Below, piece by piece: positions 21,587 through 33,186 of a stretch of 64,000 nucleotides of DNA (position 1 is its first letter; the number at the start of each line of letters is the position of its first letter). A model generated the notes under the pieces. That model was not told the DNA's origin and did no database searches. It saw nothing but the letters and a program-made list of their open reading frames with translations. The position numbers and the translations under genes are program-made. Source of the DNA: Juglans regia (lineage: Eukaryota; Streptophyta; Magnoliopsida; Fagales; Juglandaceae); NCBI RefSeq assembly GCF_001411555.2, contig NC_049902.1, positions 16,580,608-16,644,607 on the forward strand, given 5' to 3'.

Positions 21587-23102
21587 TCGAACTTTGTAAC
21601 TTTAATTGGTCCTCCCTGACCTGTTTTGGAGTTAATGGCACAAGAGTAATAGGTTGCCTATTAAGAGTGAAGGAATACTTATTTGTGAATCCATCATGCG
21701 TAACCCTCAGATCATACTGCCATGGTCTTCCCAACAGTAAATGGCATGCGTGCATAGGAACCACATCACAAAACACCTCATCCTCATATTTGCCAATGGA
21801 TAATGCCACCAACACTTGTCTTGTCACCTTGATTTCCCCACATTCATTCAACCACTGAAGCCGGTAAGGTTGAGGATGTTTCAAGGTAGTTAAAGCCAAT
21901 TTCTCCACCAAATAAGTGCTGGCTACATTTGTGCAACTCCCACCATCGATAATGACACTGCAAACTTTGTTATTTACAAAGCACCGAGTATGAAACAAGT
22001 TCTCCCTTTGGTTACTTTCTTCCTCCTTAACCTGCACATTGAGAACTCGCCTTGCAACCAATAAATCTCCAACCACAGCATTTTGCTCATCGTCAGCATC
22101 CTCCATAGATGGCATATCATCATTATCTACTTCTTCCTCATTTTCTGACTCAAGCTCTCCTTGGGCATTTATCACCATCACCCTCTTGTTTACACACTGG
22201 CTGGCTATATGTCCGCGCCCCTGACATTTAAAACATTTAATATCACGTGTTTTAGAACTTGAAGTCTCGATTGTACCTGAAGTAGTGGCGGTCTTTAAGT
22301 TGGCATTCTTAGAGGATTCAAATTTTGGCTTATTTTGTTGCTGCTCATCCCTTTTTGGAGTTGTCTTCCACGAGCTGGTTGTAGCCATAGGCAGTCCCCT
22401 CCTAGCCAATCCCTTTCGTTTGAATTGTTCCTCCACCTTTATGGCTTGATGCACCATATCTGTCAACTCAACATAGTGCTGCATCTCGACTATATCCGCA
22501 ATCTCACGATTTAAACCGTTCAAAAACCTAGCCATGGTGGCTTCCCGGTCCTCTTCTACATTAGCCCGGATCATAGCTACCTCCATCTCTTTGTAATACT
22601 CATCCACACTTTTAGATCCTTGAATTATCCTCTGTAATTTTTGATACAATCCCCTATAATAGTGGCTGGGTACAAAACGCTTCCCCATAAGCATTTTCAT
22701 TTCCTCCCAAGTGTCCACGGGTGGCTCTCTATTCCTCCTCCTATTAATCAGTAATTGATCCCACCACACAATGGCATAATCGGTAAATTCAATTGCAGCC
22801 AACTTAACCTTCTTTATCTCTGAGTAGTTGTGACAATCAAAAACCATCTCCATTTTAGTTTCCCACTCCAAATAAACTTCAGGATCATTTTTACCTTGAA
22901 AAGATGGGATTTTAATCTTTATATTTCCTAAATCGTTATCCCTCCTAGGCCTACCCATCCTAGCTTCTCTATTTCTATACCCACGCTCAATCCTGCCTCG
23001 GTTCAAATATTGCTCATCAAACTCCTCCGACTCCGCCTCTCCATCAACATTCCGCCACGGACCACGCTCGCTCGCTCCCATTCTCTTGTGTTTTCTCACC
23101 AA
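21507..23102 (-). pseudogene. CRM-like gag and protease
   Basis: A 533-residue frame, open from 23108. Counted from its first Met, residues about 60-235 are capsid (IKIKIPSFQGKNDPEVYLEW, FVPSHYYR, MARFLNGLNREIADI). The zinc knuckle CFKCQGRGHIASQC is at 292-305. The protease spans about 375-465, with DGGS at 388-391 as active site and LLLGRPW near 457-463. A Lys/Glu-rich linker follows. The first few residues come from flanking L1 DNA, so the true gag start is lost. The frame ends in poly-A-rich linker sequence at about 21510, where a shift moves into the RT frame. Confidence 0.85.
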
Positions 23103-23872
23103 CAACATATAGAGGGTAAAATGGTAATTTTACTCTAAGTTGATATTTTTCCATATTCCTAATTGTTAGTGATTAAGTTCTAATTTTTAGAAATCACTAC
23201 TTTCAGTTTCTCGTGATCGCACTTGAGTTTTGTCTAGAAGTGCAAAAACCGAGATAAGTTAGCTTTTAACTTACTATCAGTTTAACGTGTATGAGTGATA
23301 AGTAAAGAAACTAAAGTGTATGTATGCATGTTATCATATGTGCCATGTCAAGTCATTACATATTTATCTGTTACACAGAATTTATTCTGTCATGAATTAT
23401 TTATCTGTTACACAAGATATTCTGTCACGTATTGCTATACATTGCAAGTATGTCATGTTAAGTATGCCATCTGTTACATGTATTTCATGTCACGTAATAT
23501 TCACTGTCACATGTTACGCTATGTTAAGAAATGTTATATGTTACATGATATGCCATGTTACGAAATGTTTCCTGTTACATGTATGCCATGTCATAAAATG
23601 TTGTCTGTTACAGTTATGTTTCAAAGTATGTCATGTCTGTCATCTTACATTCATGTCACGTTACGCTACGTCAGAACATCTGTCTTTTATGTCACGTCAC
23701 GTTACGAAATGTCATATATGCCAATTAAGTTATTCATGTCAATCACGACCCTAAGTGCTAGGATAGAGTAATATCCTAGTGAAACTCCTTTGTTCACGCT
23801 GGAGTGTCTAAATAGGTATGAAATTCCCTGAGTTGATGAAGTACAGTCAACAGGTTGCCAATGGGGCCACAA
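23103..23872 (+). mobile_element. L1 LTR copy b, segment 1
   Basis: Matches the solo LTR at 26490-27250 collinearly (AAAATGGTAATTTT through AATGGGGCC). It breaks on the left at the CRM-like gag and on the right at the solo LTR inserted after CACAA. ORFs here (23295-23771, Cys/His-rich) are products of repetitive TGTCATGTTACGT-type sequence and are not genes. Confidence 0.85.
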
Positions 23873-24455
23873 TGTAACAGCCCGCTAGAAATTCATTGGT
23901 AGAATTTTTATTGACTTTAGGAATCTCGTGAAAACCCCATAAGTTTTTACGAATCGACCAATCGCTCAGGTTTTAGTCTGTCGTCATAATCAGTGTTATC
24001 ACTCACTATGGTGCTAGATTTGTGAGTTTAATTATTTAAGATAGTTAGAAGTGTCAGAATGTGTTATGGTCTGAGCCATTAGACTCAGTGGATTATTTAG
24101 GATTTTATGGCGCAATAGCTTATTTTCATAATTCCGGACGAAACGTCTGTTAAAAATTGTGAAATTATTTTTAGGGGCACTTTGGGGTTGAATTTCAGTA
24201 AACGATTTTCACTATAGGTTAATATGAATATTTAGAATTTTTCAGTATTAAGTTTATTATGCATTTTTTTGGAGTGAATAGTAACCTCGATAAGTGCACA
24301 CATTGCAGTGTTTTCAAAATCACAGTGTGGAATGTCCAAATTAGGTTAGAGAAGTTTTATTTGGACATTTGGCAAGATCTTAGCCACACATAGTAAATGG
24401 TATTAGACACTTGGCACAAAGAAGAACCTTTGTGTTTCATCTGTTCAACCAAATT

Positions 24456-24525
24456 GTAAATGGTATTAGACACTTGGCACATAGTAAATGGTATTAGACA
24501 CTTGGCACATAGTAAATGGTATTTT
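24456..24525 (+). repeat. 28-bp tandem repeat in solo LTR
   Basis: GTAAATGGTATTAGACACTT followed by GGCACATA recurs at 24456 and 24484, with a partial unit at 24512. A related single unit lies at 24388. Other L1 copies have only one, so it expanded in this copy. Confidence 0.8.
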
Positions 24526-27368
24526 CACTATATGTGTTTCATCTGTTCAACCAAATTGTGCCAGACCAAAGAGGATTTCAACCCTAGCAAAATCCTAAAT
24601 GGTTGGAATCCAATTAAAACCCCAAAAGCTTGGTTGAAACCAAAATCCTAAATGGTTTTCCCAAATCCTAAAGTTGGCCTCCAAATCCTTTTTAATCCGA
24701 TTTCTAGCATTGTGTTTAATCACTTGATTAAATCACTTCCACATGCTATTAATTAATCAAATCCTTGTTATGACATCATTATCCAACCTTTTAAACCTTC
24801 AAAATTTGATTGGGCCAAGAAAAATTGATTTTGGGCTTGATAGCAACTCAAACCCTAACCAAACCCCCTTTAAACCCCAAATTGAAGCCCACTTGGTGGG
24901 GCCCACCAAGGCCCACGAAATTGGCCACCTTGGCAAAGCTTCTTGGAGAAGTTTCCTCCCCCACATGGCAGACCATCCACTGCCATTGGCTGCACCTAAT
25001 AGTGCCTTGATGTGAAGGAGAAATCCACTCCATCAACCTCCATCTTTCACAGCTGCTGCAAGCAGTCTGCCCCTCACTATTCTCCAATTTATGTCACATA
25101 GCCACCTCCAATCAAGGGTCATTCCAGCCCACAACTTCCCCCTCCAGGAGTCTATAGTCGTGCAAGGCACTTTTCATTCCATTTTATCACTTCTTTTCCC
25201 CCGTTCTTAGAGAAACCCAAAAGAGCTCTCTCGGACAGATTTATGGGACATTTTGCGTGGCCATTTACGACCCTTTGTAAGTATTTTTGCACGATTATAC
25301 CTTCACATAAGTTGTCCATCTTTGAGTCTAGTTTCCGTGGATATTTTATTAGTCTCCTTCCATGCTCATTTGATTAGTCAAACGTATTTTTAACCATGGA
25401 AAGGTCATTCTGGGCGTGAAACTGGAGAGTATGTTATGTTTTGGAAGTTTTGACCAAGCTAATGGACATATCTTGATCCGAAAATTTTATGGAGTGATGT
25501 CAACATGTGTTTATGAATTTTCATTGAGGTTTTGTTTCTTGAATAAAGCTTTTGATGATAGATGTTCTTAGAGTTAGAAACTTGAAAACTGGAAGTGGAA
25601 AAACAGTTTCTGTTTTGTGAAAGTTTGAATATTTCGTGATTTAATCTTATTCCAAAGGCTTTGATATTTTTATATGATGATCCTAAGCCTCTTATATACA
25701 TGTTAGGATGTTATTTCGAAGATATTTAGTATTAGTTTTAAAGATATGATTTTCTATGCAAGAGGATTTCGGTTAGGCCTAAACTTTGATGTTTTTGAGT
25801 TAGATCCATGTTTTATTAAATTTTAGCGATGTGATTTTAAGTTTGATGGTTGGATATTCTTTAGGACACATTTTTAAACCATGTGATGTGTTAGTTTGAA
25901 GATCACATGTCTTTAATCCTTGGATCAAGAGATTGATCATAGTTAGTTGGGAAAATCAGTTTCTGTTGTGGACTAAGTTTAAAACCATAAACTCCAAGTG
26001 TTGTTTTGTGATTTTTGGTGAGTTTTGTTTGATTATTTAAAGCATTTTTTATCTTAGGATGATGTTATGAATATGTTAGAAGTAAGATTTTTTTTTTTTG
26101 GAAATTTTGGAGATGTTTTTATTAAGGTCAAAACTTGTGATTTAAGGTTTACTTTTTGTTAAAAAGTTTGGATCTTTTTACAAAAAGTTTGGTGTTGATA
26201 ATTAGCTTTTTCTTAATGGATATTTTTCAAGGGTGTTTTTAAACTTAGGATAAGAAGATCTTTGTTACAAGATTTTGGTTTATTCATGAGTTTTGAAACT
26301 TGAAAGAATTGCAACCAAAATCAAGAGGCCTATGTAGGTTTCGGCCATAGTGAGTTTTTCATAGTTGTGATTGGTCTTAAATTTTTCTGAGTTGATATTT
26401 AAGTTTGGGACAAAATTTACATGAGGAATGTAAATTTTGGTAATTTTTGGAATTAGGATATCAAATCCTTAAGTTAGGGGTAAAATGGTCATTTGCCCAT
26501 ATGTAGAGGATAAAATGGTAATTTTCTCTAAGTTGTCTCTTTCACATTTCTAATTGTTAGTAATTAATTTCTAACTTTTAGAATAACCTTTTACAGTTCC
26601 TCATGTTTCGCGCTTTATTCTAGTAGAACGCAACGATCGAGGTAAGTTAGCTTTTAATTTACTATCAGTTTAATATGTATGAGTGATAAGTAAGGGAACT
26701 AAAATGTATGTATGCATGTTATCATATGTGACATGCCAAGTCATTACATATTTATCTGTTACACAGAATTTATTCTGTCATGAATTATTCATCTGTTACA
26801 AAAGATATTCTGTCACGTATTCCTATACATTGCAAGTATGTCATGTTAAGTATGCCATCCGTTACATGTATTTCATGTCACGTAATAGTCACTGTCACAT
26901 GTTACACCATATTAAGAAATGTTGTCTATTATGTGGTATGACATGTTACAAAATGTTGCATGTTACATGTATGCCATGTTATGAAATGTATTCTGTTACA
27001 TTTATATCTTGAAGTATGTCATGTCTGCCATCTTACGTTCATGTCACGTTATGCTACGTCAGGACTTTTGTCTTTTATGTCATGTTCATGTTACGTCACG
27101 TTACGAAATGTCATGTATGCCAGTTAAGTTATTCATGTCAATCACGACCCTAAGCGCTAGGATGGGGTAATATCCTAGTGGAACTCCTTTGTTCACGCTA
27201 GAGTGTCTAAATAGGTGTGAAATTCCCTGGGTTAACGAAGTACAATCAACAGGTTGCGAATGGGGCCTAATTAGCTGGTCACCGGAGCGTGCCAGGCCCT
27301 AACGCCGATGGTGCCACACATTATGTTACGTGTGTCCACAGCAAGTGTGGTACAAACAAATAAGTCAT

Positions 27369-27492
27369 GGGGCCACAACAACTGTGGAGCATGAAGTATG
27401 GGGCCACAAAAACTGTGGAGCATGAAGTATGGGGCCACAACAACTGTGGAGCATGAAGTATGGGGCCACAACAACTGTGGAGCATACACTAC
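27369..27492 (+). repeat. 31-bp tandem repeat with internal palindrome in L1 LTR
   Basis: Four units start with GGGGCCACAACAACTGTGG at 27369, 27400, 27431 and 27462. Each holds a CCACA...TGTGG inverted repeat. Copy f (63730-63790) has about two units, so the number varies between copies. The solo LTR itself inserted at a CACAA within this motif of copy b. Confidence 0.85.
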
Positions 27493-28605
27493 GTGAGACA
27501 CATCAATTGTGACACGTAAAATACGTGGGGCCACAACAACTGTGGAGTACGTATTAACGCACTCACAACTGGTATAGAAACCTGTGATGTGATGCGGTAA
27601 TCGGCATGGACACACGGCTCAAGGGGACCTGTGTAGCACCCATATGGTCACTTTAATGATTAAGTCTATTGAATAAGATTTCAAGTTCATGTATTTCACG
27701 TTCAAGCCATGTTTCAAGTTCACGTTATGTTATGTTCAAGTTTACGTTCACGCAATCATGGTAATCCCATGAGACAAGAATATGTCTCAAGTTCATGTTA
27801 TGTTATGTTCACGTTTACGTTATGTTCCAAGTTCACATTTATGTTATGTCATGCTCAAGTTCATGTTCAAATTATGCATGTTCACGTTCATGTTATGTTT
27901 CAAGTCCATGTTATATTTTAAGTTCACGTTCATGCTATGTTTCAAGTCCATGATCTGTTTCAAGTCACGTACATGCTAAGCTTCAGTTTCAGTTTAAGTT
28001 ATGCCAGTTATGTTATGTTGTATGTCAAGTTATGCTAGGATTACTTATGATTTGATTATGCATTCATGCTTTTACTGCCATGCATGCATCATTAACCTGT
28101 GTGGAAGTTTTCTATTAACTTGCTGAGATTTGTAATCAAATCTCACTATGGTAGTCCCAACTACCATTCCCCCTGAATGGTAGATTTTGTTATAGGATCT
28201 GAAGGATAGTCGGGAATCGACCAACTGGAAACGGTCGACTAAGCGAAGGTGCGACGTAGATGGCAGTACAGTAGTTACCTCAAATTACTACTTGTATTTG
28301 TGGAGTTCAATCTCAGCACTCTTTTGATCACAACCATATGGACTATTGTTGTGATCTTAGTTATTTAACATGTCATTAAGTACGAAGTATATTTTAAGTA
28401 TTTGGGATATTTCAATTTGGTGCATAGTATTGCTAAAGAAAGAAATAAATTTATTATCCGCTGCGAATATTGCATAATGCTAGATGCATGTTAGGAACAT
28501 TGCATCTTATATGTCATGAACGGGAGCAAGTAACCTTGGGTTGCATGTCCCGACGCTTCAGATGTCCGTCCGATCCCAAGCGGAATCTGGGGGCGTCATA
28601 CACAA

Positions 28606-28789
28606 CAACTATGGAGCATGAAGTTTGGTGCCACAACAACTGTGGAGCATACACTACATGAGACACAGCAATTGTGACATGTAGAATACGTGGGGCCACA
28701 ACAATTGTGGAGTATGTATTAACGCACTCACAGCTGGTATAAACATCTGTGTTGTGATGAGGTAATCAGCAGGAACACACGGCTCAAGG
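28606..28789 (+). mobile_element. L1 LTR copy b, segment 2
   Basis: Continues segment 1 (ATGGAGCATGAAGT, then AATACGTGGGGCCACAACAA, then CACACGGCTCAAGG). The corresponding solo-LTR sequence is about 27470-27620. It is cut on the right by the non-autonomous CRM-like element after CAAGG. Confidence 0.85.
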
Positions 28790-29517
28790 TGATGGGAACC
28801 AAGGTGGGCCTAGTCTTAAAGATATGTTGCAAGTTTCAGATGGGCCAAATACAAGTTCAAGGGCTTAAATGTTGAAGATTCAGTTTTGATTCATTTGATA
28901 AGCTATGGAAAGGGCAACAACATGACTTAAAAGTTTTGGGCACTTGCAGACTTTCAATTTATTTAATTAATTTAAATGACTTATTTCATTAAATTAGAAT
29001 AATTGGGTTTACTATATGGGAAGGAGGCCTATGCAAGGACATGTTGGGAAAGTTATTATTTTATTGAACTAGGGTTAGGGTTACTGTAGCCGAGTTACTA
29101 TAGCATCGTACTGTAGCCGCGGCACTGTTCACTCAGGGGTATTTTTGGAAGATGGGGTATTATTTTGGCTAGGGTTTTAATTAGGTTTTGGTTTAAATAC
29201 TCTTTGTAGTCACATTTTAAGAAGTTTATGAAATTTGATGAATTTATTCATTGTGAGTTGAGTTTATCTCCTCTTGTTCTTAATTGAACTTTTGAACTTA
29301 TCAAAGATAAATCACAACCTTTGTGGCGTTCCTCCATTGTAATATGGGTTCTTGAGACGGGTTCTTCAACGGGTCTAGAGTTTAATATAATCTAGGTTCT
29401 TGAAACGAGTTCTCATCGGGTCTAGGTTCTCCATCCATTGACTTGATTTTGGCTTTCTTGGAGAGTTTTCAAATTGATTGTGGGTTTAAGGGATTCCGTT
29501 CCCGTGGGTTCATATCA
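28790..29517 (+). repeat. 5' LTR of non-autonomous CRM-like copy 1
   Basis: 728 bp, TGATGGGAACCAAGG to GGTTCATATCA. A TATA-like TTTAAATACTC near 29190 is the only promoter-like motif. The first 79 bases are the ones translated at the 3' end of the element. Confidence 0.9.
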
Positions 29518-29519
29518 TT

Positions 29520-29531
29520 TGGTATCAGAGC
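29520..29531 (+). promoter_or_regulatory. primer-binding site, CRM-like copy 1
   Basis: TGGTATCAGAGC two bases after the LTR end, complementary to initiator Met tRNA. Confidence 0.9.
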
Positions 29532-30370
29532 AAGGTTTCCAATCAGGTCTGATTCTATCTTTTAATTCATGCGTCCTTAAATTTAACTCTAGGGCTTCAT
29601 TGTTCTGGGGTTGCCAAAACAAAAAAAAAAAAAATAGAAACAAATAGTGGGCTGCCGAAATTCTTTGGATTTTGGGTTTGGCTGAAATTTGCATCACCTT
29701 TCATAATTCTAGGGTTTCCTGCATCTCTAATGCTTGGAGTGTCGTTCCATTGATTCTTTTCTACTTCATTGTCCATGCTTGTTTGTTTGAATTCAATTGC
29801 TTGGTTTTCCCAATTGAATATATTGCTGTTTGTGGTTGAATTAGAGAAAAGAAAAGAAAGGAAAGGAAAGGAAAGGAAAAGAAAAGAAAAGAAAAGAAAA
29901 TTCGAAAGGAAAAAAAAAAAACAGAAAGAAGAAAAGAGAAGTGGCGTATTCAAAGTTGCTACATAGTTACAAAAAGGAAAAAGAAAGAAATTTGTTGATT
30001 GAACCTTATCATCAAAGGAGCTGCATACATCATTAAAGTTGGTATCTTGTCTTATTGTTACTCATTCATTCGTATAACTTCCTTGATTCTCGGGTCATTT
30101 TTATTCTTTCTGTGTTTCTCTTATTCTTGTTTCTTGGGCCTAATTACTAGTTGGGATAAAACAAGGTTGCCTTGTCTTGATTGAGTTGAATTAGTTCTGA
30201 AAGAACTTGAGTGGAAAAATTCTTGAGGTAAAAGGCAAGAGAGTGTGAGACTATTATCGGGAAAAAGCCAATTAAGAGTGAAACACGAGTGGAGTGCCAT
30301 TATTCGAGTGTAAACACGTGTGTGAGGTTTTCTTTTTTACCACTAACATTCTTTTGTGCAGCACCTTATA

Positions 30371-33186
30371 ATGTCTCATCGGAGTAGCTCATCACTAAGG
30401 GGGAGAACAGATAACTCATCATTTGTGTTGCAAGCCATGCAACAACAGTTTGAGCAGTTGAACTTAGTGTTGGGTGAAGTGAGGGATATGATGGATCATC
30501 AAGAAGCAGCGATTAGAAATCTACAAGGTGGGAGGGATAGGAGGCGACGTGAGCATGAAAGAGGACTTGAGGGGAATTTAAGGGGTCAAGATGGTGTAGA
30601 TAGAGACCTTGGTAGCATCAAAATGAAAATACCATCTTTCCAAGGTAGAACTGACCCTGAGGTTTATCTAGAGTGTGAGAAAACAATAGAGTTGGTGTTT
30701 GATTGCCATAATTACTCTGAGGAGAAGAAAGTGAAGTTGGCGGTAATTAAGTTCACTGATTATGCTATTATTTGGTGGGATCAATTAGTGACCAGTAGGA
30801 GGAGAAATTATGAGAGGCCTATAGAGACATGGGGAGACTTGAAAGCTTTCATGAGGCAGAGATTTGTTCCTAGCCATTACTATAGAGACTTCTACCAAAA
30901 ATTATAAAATCTTACACAGGGGTCTAGGAGTGTAGACGATTACCATAAGATGATGGAGGTGGCTATGATTCGGGCTAATGTAGTGGATGATCGGGAGGCC
31001 ACGATGACAAGATTTTTGAGAGGGTTGAATAGGGAGATAACCAATGTTGTTGAGTTGCAACATTATGTGGAGGTAGAGGATAGGGTGTATATGGCTAAGA
31101 AGGTGGAGAGGCGGCTAAAAGGAAAGGGTACATCAAGGTATACTTTGGTTTCTAGTACTCCTTGGAAACCAAAGTGGGACAAAGATGATCAACCTGTAAC
31201 AAAGGGGAAGACCGAACCACCTAAGGGAAAAGATTTGGGTGAGGCTGAAACCTCAAGAAAAAGAGAGAATGAGTTGAAAAAAAATTGTGAGGCCGAGTGT
31301 TCAAAAAAAGAGGAGAGTGAAAGAAAAACAGAGAGTAAAAAGAACAAATAGAGTGAGAGGAAAAAAGAGAATGAGGCCGAAACATCAAAAGAAACAGAGA
31401 GAGAAAAAGAAAATAGAGAGGGGGTTGAGAGTCAAGAAAAAAGAGTGGAGCCACAAGAGGAAAAAGAAAGAGAGATTGTAGAGAGAAATAGAAAGACAAA
31501 AGTGAGTTTTTATGCTAAGGCAAGCTTTTATGCTAACGAATTTAACGACTCATTGCCTAGTGTTGTTTATTTGTTGCAAGGATATGAGGTCGTGATTCCT
31601 AGCGGTGTGTTTAGTGGATTGCCACCTATTATGGAGATAGAGCACTACATTGATTTTGTGCCAGGTGCGACAATTCCTACCCGACCTTTCTTTGAAGAAC
31701 ACGAGTCATTGACACACCTAAAGGGACAAGGTAAGTTGTTGACTAGAATGCATGCTAAGTAGGAGGACTGTATTGAAACTTTTCCTCATGTATTCAACTA
31801 CACACAAGATATGGAAAATTTTTTGGTTGATGCTTTAGCAAGAAAGTATATCCTTGTCTTCATTTTAGATGTAAAATTGTTGAGACTTGAATATGATAAG
31901 GAATTGCATGCTAATGATGATGACTTTGCTAGTGTGTATGGAGCATGTGAGAAAGCATCATTTGGTAAGTTCTATAAACTAGATTGGTTCTTGTTTAGAG
32001 AGAATAGATTGTGTGTCCCTACTAGTTTTATGCGTAAGTTGCTTGTGAGTGATGGACATGCTGGTTTGTTGGTAACCTTGGTGTAAGGAAGACTTTTGTT
32101 GTGTTGCATGAACGTTATTTGGAATATCATTTGCCATTCAATGACGTGTTGCATGGACATTTGTGGAAGTATAATTTTTCATTCATTGATGTTTTGCATG
32201 AACGTTTGTGGGAGTATCATTTGCCTTTCATTGAAGTGTTACATGAACGTTTGTGGAAGTATCTCTTGTCATTCATTAACATGTTGCATGAACGTTTGTG
32301 GGAGTATTACTTCCCATTCATTGAGTTTTCATATAATTGGAGTGGTCATTTTGGTGTAAGAAAAGCTTTAGGTGTGTTTCAGGAATGTTTGTGGGAGTAT
32401 CATTTGTCATAAATTGACTTGTTGTATGCACGTTTGCTAGAGTATCATTTCCATTTCATTGAGTTTGCATGTAATTGGAGTTGTTATTTTGGTATAAAGA
32501 TGATTTTAAACATGTTGCATTAACGTTTGTGGGAGTATCATTTGCCATACATTGACTTATTGCATGAACATTTGTGGGACTATCATTTGTCTTTCATTGA
32601 GTTTGCCAAGAAAACTTTAGACATTTTGCATGAACATTTATGTTGGTCTAAGATGAAGAGAGATGTCAATCGTATTTGTGGCAGGTGCATTACATGCAGA
32701 AAGGCCAAATTTAAGCTTTTGCCACATGGGTTGTATACACCCTCGCCTATTCCTAGTGAGTCATGTGTAGACATATCTATGGACTTTGTTTTGGGGCTGA
32801 CTAGGAAAGAAATGAGTAGAGATTCTATTTTTGTGGTTATGGATGGATTTATAGAGTTTGCATATAATAGGACCATGCATACTACCACTTTATATTCTCC
32901 TTTTGAAATTGTTTATAGACTTAATCCATTTACTCCTTTAGATTTAATGCCTTTATCTGTTGACAACAGGAGTAACTTGGATGGATTTCTTCAAATTCTT
33001 GAACAAATTAATGATAATACATATGAAATTAATGATAATGTTACTAACATTTTTCCCTTTAATCCAGGTGGAGATTCGAGGTCGAATCCTTTTGAAGAGA
33101 TGAGGAATAATGGGAACCAAGGTGGACCTAGTCTTAAAGATATGTTGCAAGTTTCAGATGGGCCAAATACAAGTTCAAGGGCTTAA
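30371..33186 (+). pseudogene. fused gag/partial-pol frame of non-autonomous CRM-like copy 1
   Basis: Starts MSHRSSSS. Capsid follows (IKMKIPSFQGRTDPEVYL, FVPSHYYR), then a long Lys/Glu/Ser linker, the pre-RT block ending PGATIPTRP, a direct jump to the RNase H end (EHESLTHLKGQ) and the spacer before the integrase finger. Next comes the 15-residue repeat array (32101-32640), part of integrase (MKRDVNRICGRCITC, MDFVLGL), a jump to IEFAYN, and the C-terminal module ending in the 3' LTR. Breaks: stops at 30905, near 31350, at about 31760 (Trp to TAG), 32410 and near 32521, plus one frameshift near 32070. Removing these gives one frame of about 930 codons shared with copy 2. Presumably a structural protein only; it has no catalytic domain left. 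Confidence 0.85.
32101..32640 (+). repeat. in-frame 45-bp repeat array (15-residue units)
   Basis: Nine units, consensus VLHERLWEYHLPFIE. Units 1-5 are contiguous at 32101-32325, units 6-7 at 32374-32463, units 8-9 at 32512-32601. Two 48-bp spacers (like FSYNWSGHFGVRKALG) lie between groups, and a half unit with LHEHL follows. The unit joins the integrase zinc-finger piece (LHEHF) to the end of the core (W-E-x-x-L-P-x-x-E-F-A-Y-N) as seen in the CRM-like element at 18472-20634. It is therefore a deletion junction amplified in frame. Two units carry stops. Confidence 0.85.

Larger units (their letters stand above)
18313..23102 (-). mobile_element. CRM-like chromovirus, internal domains nearly complete
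   Basis: Minus-strand gag, zinc knuckle, protease, RT, RNase H and integrase in order, with no 5' LTR or primer site at the right end. There gag is cut near 23102 and joined to an L1 LTR. At the left end, sequence between the pol stop and the N gap (18313-18470) is non-coding. The integrase has a GPY/F-type module but no classical chromodomain, only a C-terminal tail containing [12 protein letters not shown]. This, and gag features, fit the centromeric (CRM) chromovirus lineage as I know it. Disruptions are few: three frameshifts and one stop in pol. It is a good stand-in for the autonomous parent of the non-autonomous family. Confidence 0.8.
23873..28600 (+). mobile_element. L1 solo LTR (copy c), complete
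   Basis: 4,728 bp from TGTAACAGCCCGCTAG to GGGGGCGTCATA. The last bases differ by one transition from the TCACA end seen in copy f. It is flanked by CACAA at 23868-23872 and 28601-28605, a perfect 5-bp TSD, inside an older L1 LTR. No internal domain, so it arose by LTR-LTR recombination. Internal tandem repeats: 28-bp units near 24388-24530 and 31-bp units at 27369-27492. No coding capacity seen. It serves here as the reference for aligning all other L1 copies. Confidence 0.9.

Noticed and set aside
23295..23771. Cys/His/Tyr-rich ORFs on the plus strand (also 26683-27012 and, on minus, 37639-38129)
   Set aside because: They come from repeated TGTTACATGT/TGTCATG sequence in L1 LTRs; several overlapping frames are open at once and homologous copies contain stops.
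27271..27615. 114-residue minus-strand ORF with repeated blocks
   Set aside because: It is a translation of the 31-bp LTR tandem repeat, not a gene.
29847..29940. Purine GAAAG run as polypurine tract (also 43632-43770)
   Set aside because: It lies in the 5' leader after the primer site, not before the 3' LTR; it looks like a microsatellite in the leader.
31221..31499. Phe/Leu-rich minus-strand ORFs opposite the charged linker (also 45045-45392)
   Set aside because: Shadow of the Lys/Glu-rich GAA/AAA codons of the gag-derived linker on the other strand.
32096..32640. CRISPR-like array (regular repeats of 45 bp)
   Set aside because: Units are contiguous, coding, and derived from integrase sequence; there are no unique spacers, and the context is a plant retrotransposon.
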